This document shows, piece after piece, positions 36,311 through 44,388 of a DNA stretch of 64,000 nucleotides. The position numbers and the translations under genes were made by a program. This stretch comes from a bacterium (GTDB taxonomy: Bacteria > BMS3Abin14). The first letter of the stretch is position 1. The number at the start of each line of letters is the position of its first letter. The stretch lies in assembly GCA_029210965.1 (NCBI GenBank), contig JARGFZ010000011.1, positions 21,532 to 85,531 on the forward strand, given 5' to 3'. Under the pieces are notes generated by a model that was not told the DNA's origin, ran no database searches, and was given only the letters and a program-made list of their open reading frames with translations.

Positions 36311-36587
36311 GCAATGCCGTTCTAAGATATGCCCTCTGTGAAGGCATATATAAAAAAAGGTCAGAGCTTCCATCAACAGAAAAAAGCAGATAAGTATGAC
36401 AACAAGGGCTAATGATTTATCACATCTTTAAAATGTTCACAACTTTCTGGGTTCCTAAATCTTCCTACCAAAACTAAGCAGTTCTGAAAAATTATCCGGA
36501 CCATTAACTGGACTTTTCCCCTTCGTTGTCAAATTTCCTGGCAAAACTGGTTTTCGTAAATCCTCAGAAATTTTGTAAGATGGCAAT
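36311..36587. other. AT-rich spacer, no gene recognised
   Basis: This is convergent intergenic sequence between the kinase operon and the leftward HTH gene. Both strands carry stops at high density. No hairpin of note apart from the one at 36288. Confidence 0.35.
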
Positions 36588-36929
36588 TCAAAAATTGTCG
36601 TCCACCGAATTTTGTCTCGTTCGGATACGTTGTGGTAGCAATGCCACTTTGTCTCTGATGTGTTCTACCTGTCTGTAGAGAGAGTAGGCGTCCTGCTCAA
36701 ACAGGGGGATGTTCACCAGAATCGCCACCTCGAAGACGAGACTGACGGCACAACTCATATCGTCCTTTTCCATCTTTTGCAGCGTGGCTCTGGAAATATC
36801 GGCACGCTCGGCCAGTTCATTCTCCGTCCATCTTTTTTGTTTGCGCCCCAGTTTGATCTGCTCACCCATAAGGCTGGCGGCTTCTTTTGCGTATTTGGAA
36901 TAGGTCCGTTGTCTTTTCATTTGCTCCAA
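36588..36929 (-). CDS. XRE-family HTH regulator, HipB-like, without HipA
   Basis: The 113-residue protein has a central helix-turn-helix (ELAERADISRATLQKMEKDD, about 39-58) and a C-terminal RDKVALLPQRIRTRQ segment with basic residues. The sequence pattern is that of antitoxin-side regulators that precede hipA-type toxin genes. Downstream (leftward) there is no hipA; the dhaK operon follows in the opposite direction. It is therefore an orphan regulator or a TA remnant. The start ATG is at the 36929 end; M4 is an alternative. Confidence 0.7.
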   Translation of the reverse strand: MEQMKRQRTYSKYAKEAASLMGEQIKLGRKQKRWTENELAERADISRATLQKMEKDDMSCAVSLVFEVAILVNIPLFEQDAYSLYRQVEHIRDKVALLPQRIRTRQNSVDDNF

Positions 36930-37242
36930 CGTTTATGATTTATTAAATATTCATTAAGCTTCTTAAAGGCTATTATACTATCCAAAATCTTAAAAGCGAA
37001 AGGGTCGTTTGTCTACAACTACTGGGTTGCAGTGAGACCACCTGGATCATGCGGCTGCCAGCTCTTTCATTCTCCATAAGTCGAAATTCATTTCTTTATG
37101 TCGAAAAGTGGCGTTATTTTCAGCTCGTCAGTCGAAAACCATTGCATCCCGATCGGAAAGAAAGCCCTATTCAACTCAAACGCTGAGGCGTTTTCTGGGC
37201 TTAATTGACTCAGTGAGCAGGTAGGTTCGGACGCATCATGCT
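36930..37242. other. Spacer with island-debris character
   Basis: The segment GTCGAAATTCATTTCTTTATGTCGAAAAG...GTCGAAAACC contains three GTCGAAA repeats (about 37078-37138) and the palindromic CAAACGCTGAGGCGTTTTCTGGG. No ORF is supported. Confidence 0.35.
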
Positions 37243-37301
37243 CATATGTATCGTTTGCATATTGTGCCGAAAAGTGTTTATTTCTGTAAACAATACATAT
37301 G
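37243..37301 (+). promoter_or_regulatory. Inverted repeat ahead of an AbiEi-like start
   Basis: CATATGTATCGTTTGC (37243-37258) and GTAAACAATACATATG (37286-37301) are complementary at 14 of 16 positions, 9 bp before the ATG at 37310. AbiEi antitoxins are known to repress their own promoter through inverted repeats, so an operator is plausible. Confidence 0.4.
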
Positions 37302-37309
37302 GATGCCGC

Positions 37310-37549
37310 ATGTTCTCCGAAATAGTCTCAAAATTCGCTGCCGAGGGGCGATCCTGTTTCAGTTCCGAGGAACTGAGACAGAGGGTGGAATCTACCCCTT
37401 TGGCGCTCCGGTCCACCATCAGGCGTTCGCCCAAGAAAGGCGACACCGCCGACAAAAACAATTCAGGAGATGGAAGCAGACCGGAGGTCGCAGCACGAAC
37501 CAGAGCCAACCTTACGTCCCCATCGAAAGCCCTTCCAGGAAACGCTTAA
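37310..37549 (+). pseudogene. AbiEi-like antitoxin N-terminal fragment
   Basis: About 45 codons from ATG 37310 (MFSEIVSKFAAEGRSCFSSE, then ELRQRVESTPLALRSTIRRS, PKKGD) resemble the winged-helix start of AbiEi-type antitoxins: a search helix, S/T-x-x-AL-x-x-x-L/I-x-x-L-x-x-KG. After GDTADKNN the sequence departs and the frame ends at 37549, overlapping the next gene on the opposite strand. No AbiEii toxin lies near. The reading rests on pattern resemblance. Confidence 0.45.
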
Positions 37550-37982
37550 TTTCCTCCCGATTTCGCTGGCAGGGTTTGTGCCGGCCACTCAACCAGTCGG
37601 ATAGCTGCTCCGGGTCACGGCCCATGTCGGCACCAAGTTTTTCCAAAGACAGTCCGTTGACTTGCTTGTACCAAGACAGTCTCCCCATCAGATCATCCGG
37701 GCAGAGGATCGGCTTGTAGCCGAGGAATTTGATGACTTTCGGCATGCAACCCATTACGATCGTAGACTAGCCATTTTTCCAATTCCAGATGGTGTAGGTG
37801 GTCACGCCAATCTGAACAGCGACATCTTTTTGATACAATCCAAGTTCAAGACAATGGCGACGCAGGTGGTCACCAAGGGTGACCGGTTCTTTGGTGAGTT
37901 CTTTAGATGGTTGTATTTTAAGGGGAATTTCGATTTTATGTGGGGTGCTGGTTGAATTGGAAAACTTGTAAAAGATGTTCAA
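37512..37982 (-). pseudogene. XRE-family regulator interrupted by in-frame TAG
   Basis: Two frames, 37767-37982 and 37512-37754, are in the same phase and separated only by TAG at 37767-37769. The joined product reads HTH one (GDHLRRHCLELGLYQKDVAV, QIGVTTYTIWNWKNG), then after the stop STIVMGCMPKVIKFLGYKP, followed by a second HTH-like segment (NGLSLEKLGADMGRDPEQLS). This architecture, IWNWENG-x-x-x-P-x-x-x-x-MPKVIxFLGY, is a known small XRE regulator type. The stop sits where relatives commonly have Trp or Arg. It is probably inactive as two pieces; readthrough would restore about 156 residues. Confidence 0.8.
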
Positions 37983-38088
37983 ACCCCTGTGGGTTCCAAG
38001 TTCTAAGTTCTAAGATTTTGGTCCAGGTCTAAGTCCAGGTCCAGGTCTTGGTCATAGGACACAGTACTTAGCTCTTAGCTCTGGTTAT
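37983..38088. repeat. Tandem GGTCCAG/TTCTAAG array
   Basis: AAGTTCTAAGTTCTAAG (7-bp period) is followed by GGTCCAGGTCTAAGTCCAGG and GCTCTTAGCTCTGG units. It is another member of the short-period intergenic arrays. Confidence 0.55.
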
Positions 38089-38961
38089 TTAGCGTTCCGC
38101 TAAATAACCCTTCAAACACCCCGCCAAGCGCTTCATCCCCTCCTCGATCGCCTGCTCATCGGCGTTGGAGAAGTTCAGGCGCATGGTGTTTTTCCCGCTC
38201 CCGTCTGCGTAAAACGGCTCACCGGGCACAAAAGCGACACCCTTTTCGATAGCCCGGTTGAAAAGATCTGTGCTCGAGCAGCCCTCCGGCAGTGTCACCC
38301 ACAGGAACATGCCGCCCTGGGGTTTGGTGAACCCGATCTCATCCGGAAACTGCTCTTCCAGCATCCTGACCATGCAGGAAGCCTGATCCCGGTACCGTTC
38401 CCGAATTTCTTCGATATGTTCATCCAGGTCGTTGTCGGCAAGGTACTGCCATGCAAGATGCTGGGTAAAGGTGCTCGTGTGAAGGTCAGCAGCCTGTTTT
38501 GCAATGAGCAACCGTTCCATGATCTCATCAGGAGCCACCACCCAACCCACCCTCAGCCCCGGAGCAGCCACCTTGGAGAGGGTGCCCAGCATGATCGAGT
38601 GGCCGCCTGCCCAACGTCCTTCTCCCCCGTGGCTGTCTCCACCAAAGCTATCTCCAAACGATCCGATGGGCGGCAGGTGCTCACCTTCAAAACGCAGCTC
38701 TCCGTAAGGATCGTCTTCAAGCAGCACGATCCCGTGTTTGCCGCAAAGGTGGGCCACTTTCCGGCGTTTTTCCAGGGAGTAGCTCATTCCGGAGGGGTTC
38801 TGGAAGTTCGGGATCGCATAAAACAGCTTGCTGTTTACTGACCTGAACTGCCTTTCAAGATCATCGAGGTCAGGCCCGTCACCCGTCAGTTCAACCTGGC
38901 TGATGCTGCCTGTGTAGAGGGAAAACGCCTGTATGGCGCCCAGGTAACCAGGTCTTTCCAT
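38089..38961 (-). pseudogene. PLP aminotransferase (class I/II, MocR/LysN-like), 5'-truncated
   Basis: The 290 codons align to the C-terminal three quarters of 2-aminoadipate-type aminotransferases: VERPGYLGA-like ERPGYLGAIQAFSLY, YAIPNFQNPSGMSYSLEKR, LLEDDPYGELRFEG and the PLP Lys in GTLSKVAAPGLRVGWVVAP. It ends with the family's RLNFSNADEQAIEEGMKRLA. About 100 N-terminal residues that complete the fold and the dimer arm are missing: directly upstream, the same frame has TGA and TAG (38968-38974). The remaining frame is open, so the loss may be recent. It lies at the right edge of the island-like segment. Confidence 0.75.
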
Positions 38962-39094
38962 GGCAACATGCTATCATTTTAATAGCAATCTACCGCAACT
39001 TCCAGACAGTTCGGCTGAGTTTGTTGGATAGCATTTACTTTGGACGGTTTATTCCTCTTTAGATCTGACATTCCGGATCCTCTCCGGTGTGGTG

Positions 39095-40729
39095 TCAGGT
39101 AAAGTAGAGGTTATCGATGAACAGATCTTCGAAGTCCGGGTCCCCTGCGACACTGTGATGGATTGTTTTCTCTACCAGTTTTTCACCCTCAAACTTCGCT
39201 TTTTCAGATAACAGGATCATGGAAGCTCCAAGCATAGCTGTATTCCCGGCCAGAACGTACCGGTCCGGCGGCAGTTCAGGCAGAAGGCCGATCCTGACAG
39301 CGTTGGCCAGGTTCAGGCGGCTGCCGAATGCCCCGGCAAGGTACACCTGCTCAAGGTCCCTCTTATCCAGACCAATACTTTTCAGGAGAAGCTGAAAGGT
39401 CGCTGCTATAGCTGCCTTTGCTTTTTGCACCGTGGCCACATCTTCACCTTTCAGAGCCACACTGTTCTTTTCCAGGTCGTTCTCCCGGGCGTCCTCCCCG
39501 CCGATCACGAACTTTCCATCCTTCACCCGTGGGTGAGAACCCTCAACAATCAGTCCCGTGCTGTCCACAATGCCGGAACGCAGCATAGAGGCGATGGCAT
39601 CCACGATCCCTGTCCCGCAAACTCCCTTTGCTGTTCCTTCCCCTATAACCTCTGTGAGGAGGGTCCCCTCTTTGATTTCAACGCGCCAGACTGCTCCTTC
39701 AACCGCCCTCATACCCGACTTTATATGCCCTCCCTCGAAGGCCGGTCCTGAGGGGGCAGTGGCTACGAGGATCTCATCTCCGTTCCAGACAGCGATCTCG
39801 GTGTTCGTTCCAACATCAATGAGGGCCCCAATTTTCACTCCTGTGTTCTTTACAGCCAGAGTAGAGGCCAGGGCGTCGCTCCCTGCGTAACCGCCTACGA
39901 GGGGTGGAAAATAGACTTTCGCATCCCTCCCCAGCCCCATATTAAAGGGGAGATCCAGGGCCCGGTCCGTGCGCGCAGCTCCATCGAAAGGCACGTAGGG
40001 GGGCAGGAGCAGGGTTTTTCCCGGGAGCCCCAATGAAAGGTGGTGCACAGCGCTATTACCCACCGCGGTCACCCTGGTGACCCTTCCTATGGACACACCG
40101 CTTCTCAGGCAAAGAGACCGTATCAACTCCCCTACAGTGGTCCAGATCAGCTCACTAAAACGCGGAACCAGGGCGCTGTCTGCGTCCGCAGCATCCATTC
40201 GGGAGATGATATCCTCCCCCCAGGGTAAATGAGGGTTTGGCGCTGACTTTATATCCAGTGGTCGCGTGTGGGACATATCGAACAGAGCGGCGACGATGGA
40301 TGTTGTCCCCATATCTACCGCCACTCCGAAACCGGTGCCATCGGTGGAAATAAGATCCGGCCGCCAGAGGGGTGAGCCCCAAACCTCTTTCCACCGTCCG
40401 GTAAGGTCCACCTCCAGCATACGCTCCTGGTCAATGGAGATATTCAGATCCCCGTTTACAATGACACGGCAGGCCAGACGATGTTCGTGATCCGCTGACC
40501 GCTCTCCCAGCAGGCCGGCTTCCTGAAGGGTGGGTTTTCCGGCATCCCCACTGACAACCCGCACAACACAGCGCCCGCAGGTGCCATTGTCGGAACAGGT
40601 CCCGTCCACATAAACACCCTCACTTCGCAAAGTCTCACGCAGGTTTCTGCCCGTTGGGACTTGGTAGGAACCAATGCCTTCAACGGTTACAACGGCTGCA
40701 GGTTGCTTCCGGTTTTTATCATCATTCAT
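39095..40729 (-). CDS. ASKHA-domain corrinoid protein reductive activator (2Fe-2S, DUF4445)
   Basis: The 544-residue protein begins with a plant-type 2Fe-2S ferredoxin domain (C-x5-C-x2-C in GTCSDNGTCGRCVVRV, fourth Cys in HRLACRV, about residues 44-87). The large ASKHA-fold domain follows: DMGTTSIVAALFD (phosphate 1), DVGTNTEIAVWNGD (phosphate 2), APSGPAFEGGHI and VYLAGAFGSRLNLANAVRIG. Proteins of this type (RACE family) use ATP to re-reduce Co(II) corrinoid proteins to Co(I) in methyltransferase systems. No methyltransferase or corrinoid protein gene is in the window, so it is an orphan here. It is monocistronic, with a low-complexity GTGTGCGTG spacer upstream. Confidence 0.88.
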   Translation of the reverse strand: MNDDKNRKQPAAVVTVEGIGSYQVPTGRNLRETLRSEGVYVDGTCSDNGTCGRCVVRVVSGDAGKPTLQEAGLLGERSADHEHRLACRVIVNGDLNISIDQERMLEVDLTGRWKEVWGSPLWRPDLISTDGTGFGVAVDMGTTSIVAALFDMSHTRPLDIKSAPNPHLPWGEDIISRMDAADADSALVPRFSELIWTTVGELIRSLCLRSGVSIGRVTRVTAVGNSAVHHLSLGLPGKTLLLPPYVPFDGAARTDRALDLPFNMGLGRDAKVYFPPLVGGYAGSDALASTLAVKNTGVKIGALIDVGTNTEIAVWNGDEILVATAPSGPAFEGGHIKSGMRAVEGAVWRVEIKEGTLLTEVIGEGTAKGVCGTGIVDAIASMLRSGIVDSTGLIVEGSHPRVKDGKFVIGGEDARENDLEKNSVALKGEDVATVQKAKAAIAATFQLLLKSIGLDKRDLEQVYLAGAFGSRLNLANAVRIGLLPELPPDRYVLAGNTAMLGASMILLSEKAKFEGEKLVEKTIHHSVAGDPDFEDLFIDNLYFT

Positions 40730-40914
40730 GATTGTACGTTTATAGCATAAAGGGGGAATCTTCGTGTGTGCGTGTGTGCGTGATTGCGTGATTGCGTACC
40801 TGTGTCAGATCTTACGCAATTACGCAAACACTCATTCACGAGCGGTCTAGTGGCAGAATTTGAACATTGATTTCTCTCTTGCCTAGAGCTGTCATCCACC
40901 TATAGAGTGACACG

Positions 40915-42102
40915 ATGCACACCGAGACTGCTCACGCTTCCTCTCCAGCCGTTTCCAGATGGTGGATCCTTTTTTTGGTCCACCTTTCCGTGCTTGCATT
41001 CGGTCTCAATTTGCAGATGATCCCGCCCCTGCTTCCCAGGCTGATCGCTGAAATAGGCCTCACACATACACAGGTGGGAGTTCTCATGGGACTCTTCACC
41101 CTGCCCGGTATCTTTCTGGCCATCCCGGGGGGAAGGGTCTCCGATACCATCGGACCCAGGAGTGTCGCCCTCTGGTCTTTGGCGCTGCTCACTGTGGGGG
41201 CCCTTCTCATGGTACCCCTTCACCCGTGGTTCCTCTATCTTGGGAGGCTCTGCTCGGGCATCGGCGGCGGTGTTCTGGTGGTCGTAGCCCCACAGATCAT
41301 CGCACGCACTTTTCACGGACGGGAACTGGGAATGGCAATGGGTATTTTCAACACAGCGGTACCCATTGGGACTATTGCAGCCTTTAACCTTCTCGGCTTT
41401 TTTGCCGGCAGGTTCGGCATTCCCGTGGTTTTTATGGCCACGGCCTCCTTCTCCTTTGTGGCGATGACCGCGTTCTTTCTCACTTATGCCGACCCCCAGC
41501 AGGGTTTAAGGCAAGCCCCTGCAGCCGAAAAGGAAAAACCGCCGCCCCTGGGTGGGGCTATCTGGCTGATATCCCTGGTGTGGGTCCTCTTTAACATATC
41601 CATCCTCGCCTACTTTACCTACGCCATAGATCACTTCACCGGGGGTGGCATGGTGCCTTCTGCGGCGCGTTTTTCAGGCAGTCTGCCCATGCTTCTTTCC
41701 ATCTTTCTAACCCCTGTGGCGGGTTTCGCCATGCACCGTTACGGACTGCGATGGTCCCTGCTTATTGCTGGCTGCGCGGTGGCCTCGGCAGCCATCCTTC
41801 TCATTCTGACACCGGACCACACCATGATCATAGTATGGTCTCTTTTCCTGGGCATCGGGATATCCATGGTTCCGCCTGCTGTGTTCACTATCATCGGGGA
41901 GGTGGTTCCTCCAGCCAGGGCAGGGGCCGCCTTCGGTTTGATGACGACGATCTTCAACCTGGGAATCTTCTTCGGCATCCCTCTCATTGGTCATGTGAGA
42001 GACCTGACTTCCACCTACCGGGTCAGCTTTATCCTCATGTCCATCATAATGGCTATGGGTGCAGTTGCTGCAGCACTTTCAACACGTATGGTATCAAGAT
42101 GA
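40915..42102 (+). CDS. MFS transporter
   Basis: The 395-residue protein has twelve membrane segments and the MFS loop 2-3 signature as GGRVSDTIGPRSVALWS (about 73-89). A second half begins near 205 after a polar linker (EKEKPPPLGGAIW). The first residues (MHTETAHASSPAVSRWW) precede membrane segment one. It exports or imports a small solute; the substrate cannot be deduced. The 3' end runs straight into a nested-palindrome repeat, with no terminator seen. Confidence 0.88.
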   Translation: MHTETAHASSPAVSRWWILFLVHLSVLAFGLNLQMIPPLLPRLIAEIGLTHTQVGVLMGLFTLPGIFLAIPGGRVSDTIGPRSVALWSLALLTVGALLMVPLHPWFLYLGRLCSGIGGGVLVVVAPQIIARTFHGRELGMAMGIFNTAVPIGTIAAFNLLGFFAGRFGIPVVFMATASFSFVAMTAFFLTYADPQQGLRQAPAAEKEKPPPLGGAIWLISLVWVLFNISILAYFTYAIDHFTGGGMVPSAARFSGSLPMLLSIFLTPVAGFAMHRYGLRWSLLIAGCAVASAAILLILTPDHTMIIVWSLFLGIGISMVPPAVFTIIGEVVPPARAGAAFGLMTTIFNLGIFFGIPLIGHVRDLTSTYRVSFILMSIIMAMGAVAAALSTRMVSR

Positions 42103-42119
42103 TATCGCCAATCTTGATT

Positions 42120-42384
42120 GTATCTTCAAAATCATCAACGCACCCCCGTTTGGGGCGCCCGGATCAATTACCAATGCGCCTGGGAACGGCGCCCGGATCG
42201 ATGATCGATCACAATATCATCGATCCGTGAGGGAACCGAAAACCGCGCGTTACGGTTCCCGTTGAGCGAAAGACCCGCCTGGACTTTCGCGATATAACAG
42301 CAGTCTTCGTGAGGAAAGCGGAAACCACGTTTTTCGCTTTCCGTAGAACAAAAAGCCTATCCTATAATGGACTTTTTGCGACCC
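42120..42384. repeat. Nested-palindrome repeat, copy B
   Basis: It is oriented opposite to copy A: the end GGACTTTTTGCGACCC (42369-42384) is the complement of the start of the other copies. Hairpins include GGGAACCG/CGGTTCCC (42233-42262), GCGAAAG/CTTTCGC (42268-42292) and GGAAAGCG/CGCTTTCC (42317-42346), with GGGCGCCCGGATC modules on the left. The left boundary is not clear. It lies between the MFS and SDR genes. Confidence 0.8.
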
Positions 42385-42405
42385 TTTAATAGAAAGGAGA
42401 TCGTC

Positions 42406-43155
42406 ATGACCCTGAAAGGACTGACTGCATTGGTCACAGGAGGCAGCCGGGGGATCGGCGCGGCATGCTGTGAATTGCTGGCCGCCAACGGGGCCTCCGT
42501 AGGTGTCAACTATCTCGGTAATAAAGAAGCTGCGGACCAGGTTGTGGGTCGGATTCGTGGGTCAGGCGGCAAAGCCCTCCCTGTACAGGCTGACGTCCGT
42601 GATCGTGCACAGGTAGATCAAATGATCGCCGCAGTTCAAAGTGGCCTGGGAAGTGTAAACATCCTTGTCAACAACGCAAACATAGGCTTTCCGGTCAAAC
42701 CTTTCGGAGAGTATGTGTGGGACGAGATGCATGGGAAACTGAGTGGTGAGATAGGATCATCCTTTAACTGCTGTCAGGCTGTCATTCCCGGTATGGCGGA
42801 AAAAGGCATGGGACGGATCATTAACATCAGCAGCGGCCTTTCCCGCACTCCTGGAAACGGATTTGTAGCCCACACCACTGCCAAATCGGGGCTGGACGCC
42901 TTTACGAAAGCCCTCGCTTTCGAACTGGGGCCTCAGGGGATCACGGTCAACACGGTTGCTCCGGGACTGACCGAAACGGATGCGACATCCTGGATGCCCA
43001 AAGAATCTAAAGCTGGAGCGGCAGCCCATACGCCCCTGCGGCGCATCGGGCTGCCCGAGGATGTTGCCGGCGCGGTCCTGTTCTTCGCGAGCAGCTATAG
43101 CGGGTTTATTACCGGGACCTGGCTGCCCGTTGACGGCGGGAATACGATGATTTAA
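42406..43155 (+). CDS. Short-chain dehydrogenase/reductase with atypical active site
   Basis: The 249-residue protein starts at ATG 42406 (AAAGGAGA site); an earlier in-frame ATG lies inside the repeat. Rossmann landmarks are TGGSRGIGAACC (about 12-23), NNAN and VAPGLTETDATS. The catalytic region reads ISSGLSRTPGNGFVAHTTAK: the Ser and the Lys of the YxxxK motif are present, but the usual Tyr is His. A branch of SDRs with this H-x-x-x-K pattern exists, so it may still act on an unusual substrate or be non-catalytic. N-terminal TGxxxGIG suggests NADP(H) or NAD(H) use. It appears monocistronic. Confidence 0.85.
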   Translation: MTLKGLTALVTGGSRGIGAACCELLAANGASVGVNYLGNKEAADQVVGRIRGSGGKALPVQADVRDRAQVDQMIAAVQSGLGSVNILVNNANIGFPVKPFGEYVWDEMHGKLSGEIGSSFNCCQAVIPGMAEKGMGRIINISSGLSRTPGNGFVAHTTAKSGLDAFTKALAFELGPQGITVNTVAPGLTETDATSWMPKESKAGAAAHTPLRRIGLPEDVAGAVLFFASSYSGFITGTWLPVDGGNTMI

Positions 43156-43322
43156 GAGCAGTACCCAGTACCCAGTACCCAGGAGCCAGGAGACAGGATG
43201 CAGGAGGGAGGATGAATAAATGCGTAAATCATTTTTCCTTCTCCCTTCCTTATTCGTGCCGGTCCAGACACCAGGTACCAGGTACTAGACGAAGCTGCAG
43301 TACCCATCCGCTGTAAAGGACA
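43156..43322. repeat. CAGTACC and CCAGGTA heptamer arrays
   Basis: AGTACCC x3 followed by AGGAGCCAGGAG (43163-43192) and CAGGTACCAGGTACTAG (43273-43289). These are two more short-period arrays in a single spacer between convergent genes. Confidence 0.6.
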
Positions 43323-44321
43323 TCATGGAATGAGTACTGCAGCTCCGTCTATTCTCCCTTCCTTGATATCGCGCAGTGCCCGGTTTGCCTCCATCAGAGG
43401 GTACGTTGTAACTTGCGTACGCACCGGGATCGAAGCGGCAAGTTCCAGAAACTCCTGCCCGTCCCTGCGCGTACTGGCTGTGACACTTCGCAGGGTCTTT
43501 TCGCAGTACAGATGGCGTTTGTAATCCAGGACGGGAACAGGGCTCATATGGATCCCACCGAGGACCAGGGTCCCGCCACGATCCAGGGCTTCGAGCGCCG
43601 GCGGCACCAGGTCCCCTGCTGGCGCAAATATGATAGAAGCATCCAGACGGTCGTGTGGACGATCAGGCACCTGCCCGGTCCAGACAGCACCCAGCTCTTT
43701 AGCCAGCCTTCTGTGACCCTCCCCTCTCGAAAACACATAGACTTCAATTCCCCTGTGACGCGCTATCTGGATAGTAACGTGAGCCGAGGCACCGAACCCG
43801 TAAAGGCCCAACCGCCCTCCGGCCTGGATTCCCGTCAGTTCAAGCGCTCTGTACCCGATGATACCGGCACAAAGAAGGGGCGCAGCCTGAATGTCCGAAA
43901 AACCTTCCGGAAGATGATAGGCGAACTTTTCGGGAGCACAGACGAAGTCTGAATACCCGCCGTTATGATGAAAGCCTGTGAATTGCGCCTCAGGGCACAG
44001 GTTCTCTCTGCCTGAAGTGCAGAACCTGCAGGAGCCACATGTCCAATGCAGCCAGGCAATACCGACCCTGTCCCCCACCTTGAACCGCGTAACATTTTTA
44101 CCGAGGACTTCAACTTTTCCAACCACCTGATGCCCGGGGATCAGGGGAAGCCAGGGAAGCTGCAGGTCTCCCTCCACGGTGTGAAGGTCAGTATGACATA
44201 CTCCGCACGCGGCGACTTTTACGGCTATCTGATGCGGCTCGGGGACAGGAGAGTCTATCTCAACCCTCTTCAGAGGGGAGGTTGAAATTGGAGCAGGTTT
44301 TTCGAGGAGCATGGCTCGCAT
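43323..44321 (-). CDS. Zinc-dependent alcohol dehydrogenase (AdhA-like)
   Basis: ATG 44321 is preferred, giving 332 residues; the longer frame to 44444 is coded partly by repeat-like sequence. Catalytic zinc ligands: Cys in CGVCHTDLHTVEG, His in GHQVVG and Cys in the distal site. The structural zinc lobe has four Cys (CGSCRFCTSGRENLC). The nucleotide fold has GLYGFGASAHVTIQIA (GxGxxG as GFGASA). It oxidises or reduces alcohols and aldehydes with NAD(P). The subfamily with the WLHWTCGSCRFC motif and a C-terminal ALRDIKEGRIDGAAVL is AdhA/YjgB-like. The neighbouring SDR could share a substrate, but there is no firm operon link: it is convergent. Confidence 0.9.
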   Translation of the reverse strand: MRAMLLEKPAPISTSPLKRVEIDSPVPEPHQIAVKVAACGVCHTDLHTVEGDLQLPWLPLIPGHQVVGKVEVLGKNVTRFKVGDRVGIAWLHWTCGSCRFCTSGRENLCPEAQFTGFHHNGGYSDFVCAPEKFAYHLPEGFSDIQAAPLLCAGIIGYRALELTGIQAGGRLGLYGFGASAHVTIQIARHRGIEVYVFSRGEGHRRLAKELGAVWTGQVPDRPHDRLDASIIFAPAGDLVPPALEALDRGGTLVLGGIHMSPVPVLDYKRHLYCEKTLRSVTASTRRDGQEFLELAASIPVRTQVTTYPLMEANRALRDIKEGRIDGAAVLIP

Positions 44322-44388
44322 ATCGCAGTTCCGGGTTCCAGGTTCAACATGCTGGGTCACACTATAACATTCGCTGTTATGCAGGTGC

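Noticed and set aside
42367..42405. Upstream start for the SDR gene
   Set aside because: The ATG lies in the end of repeat copy B; the AAAGGAGA site supports ATG 42406.
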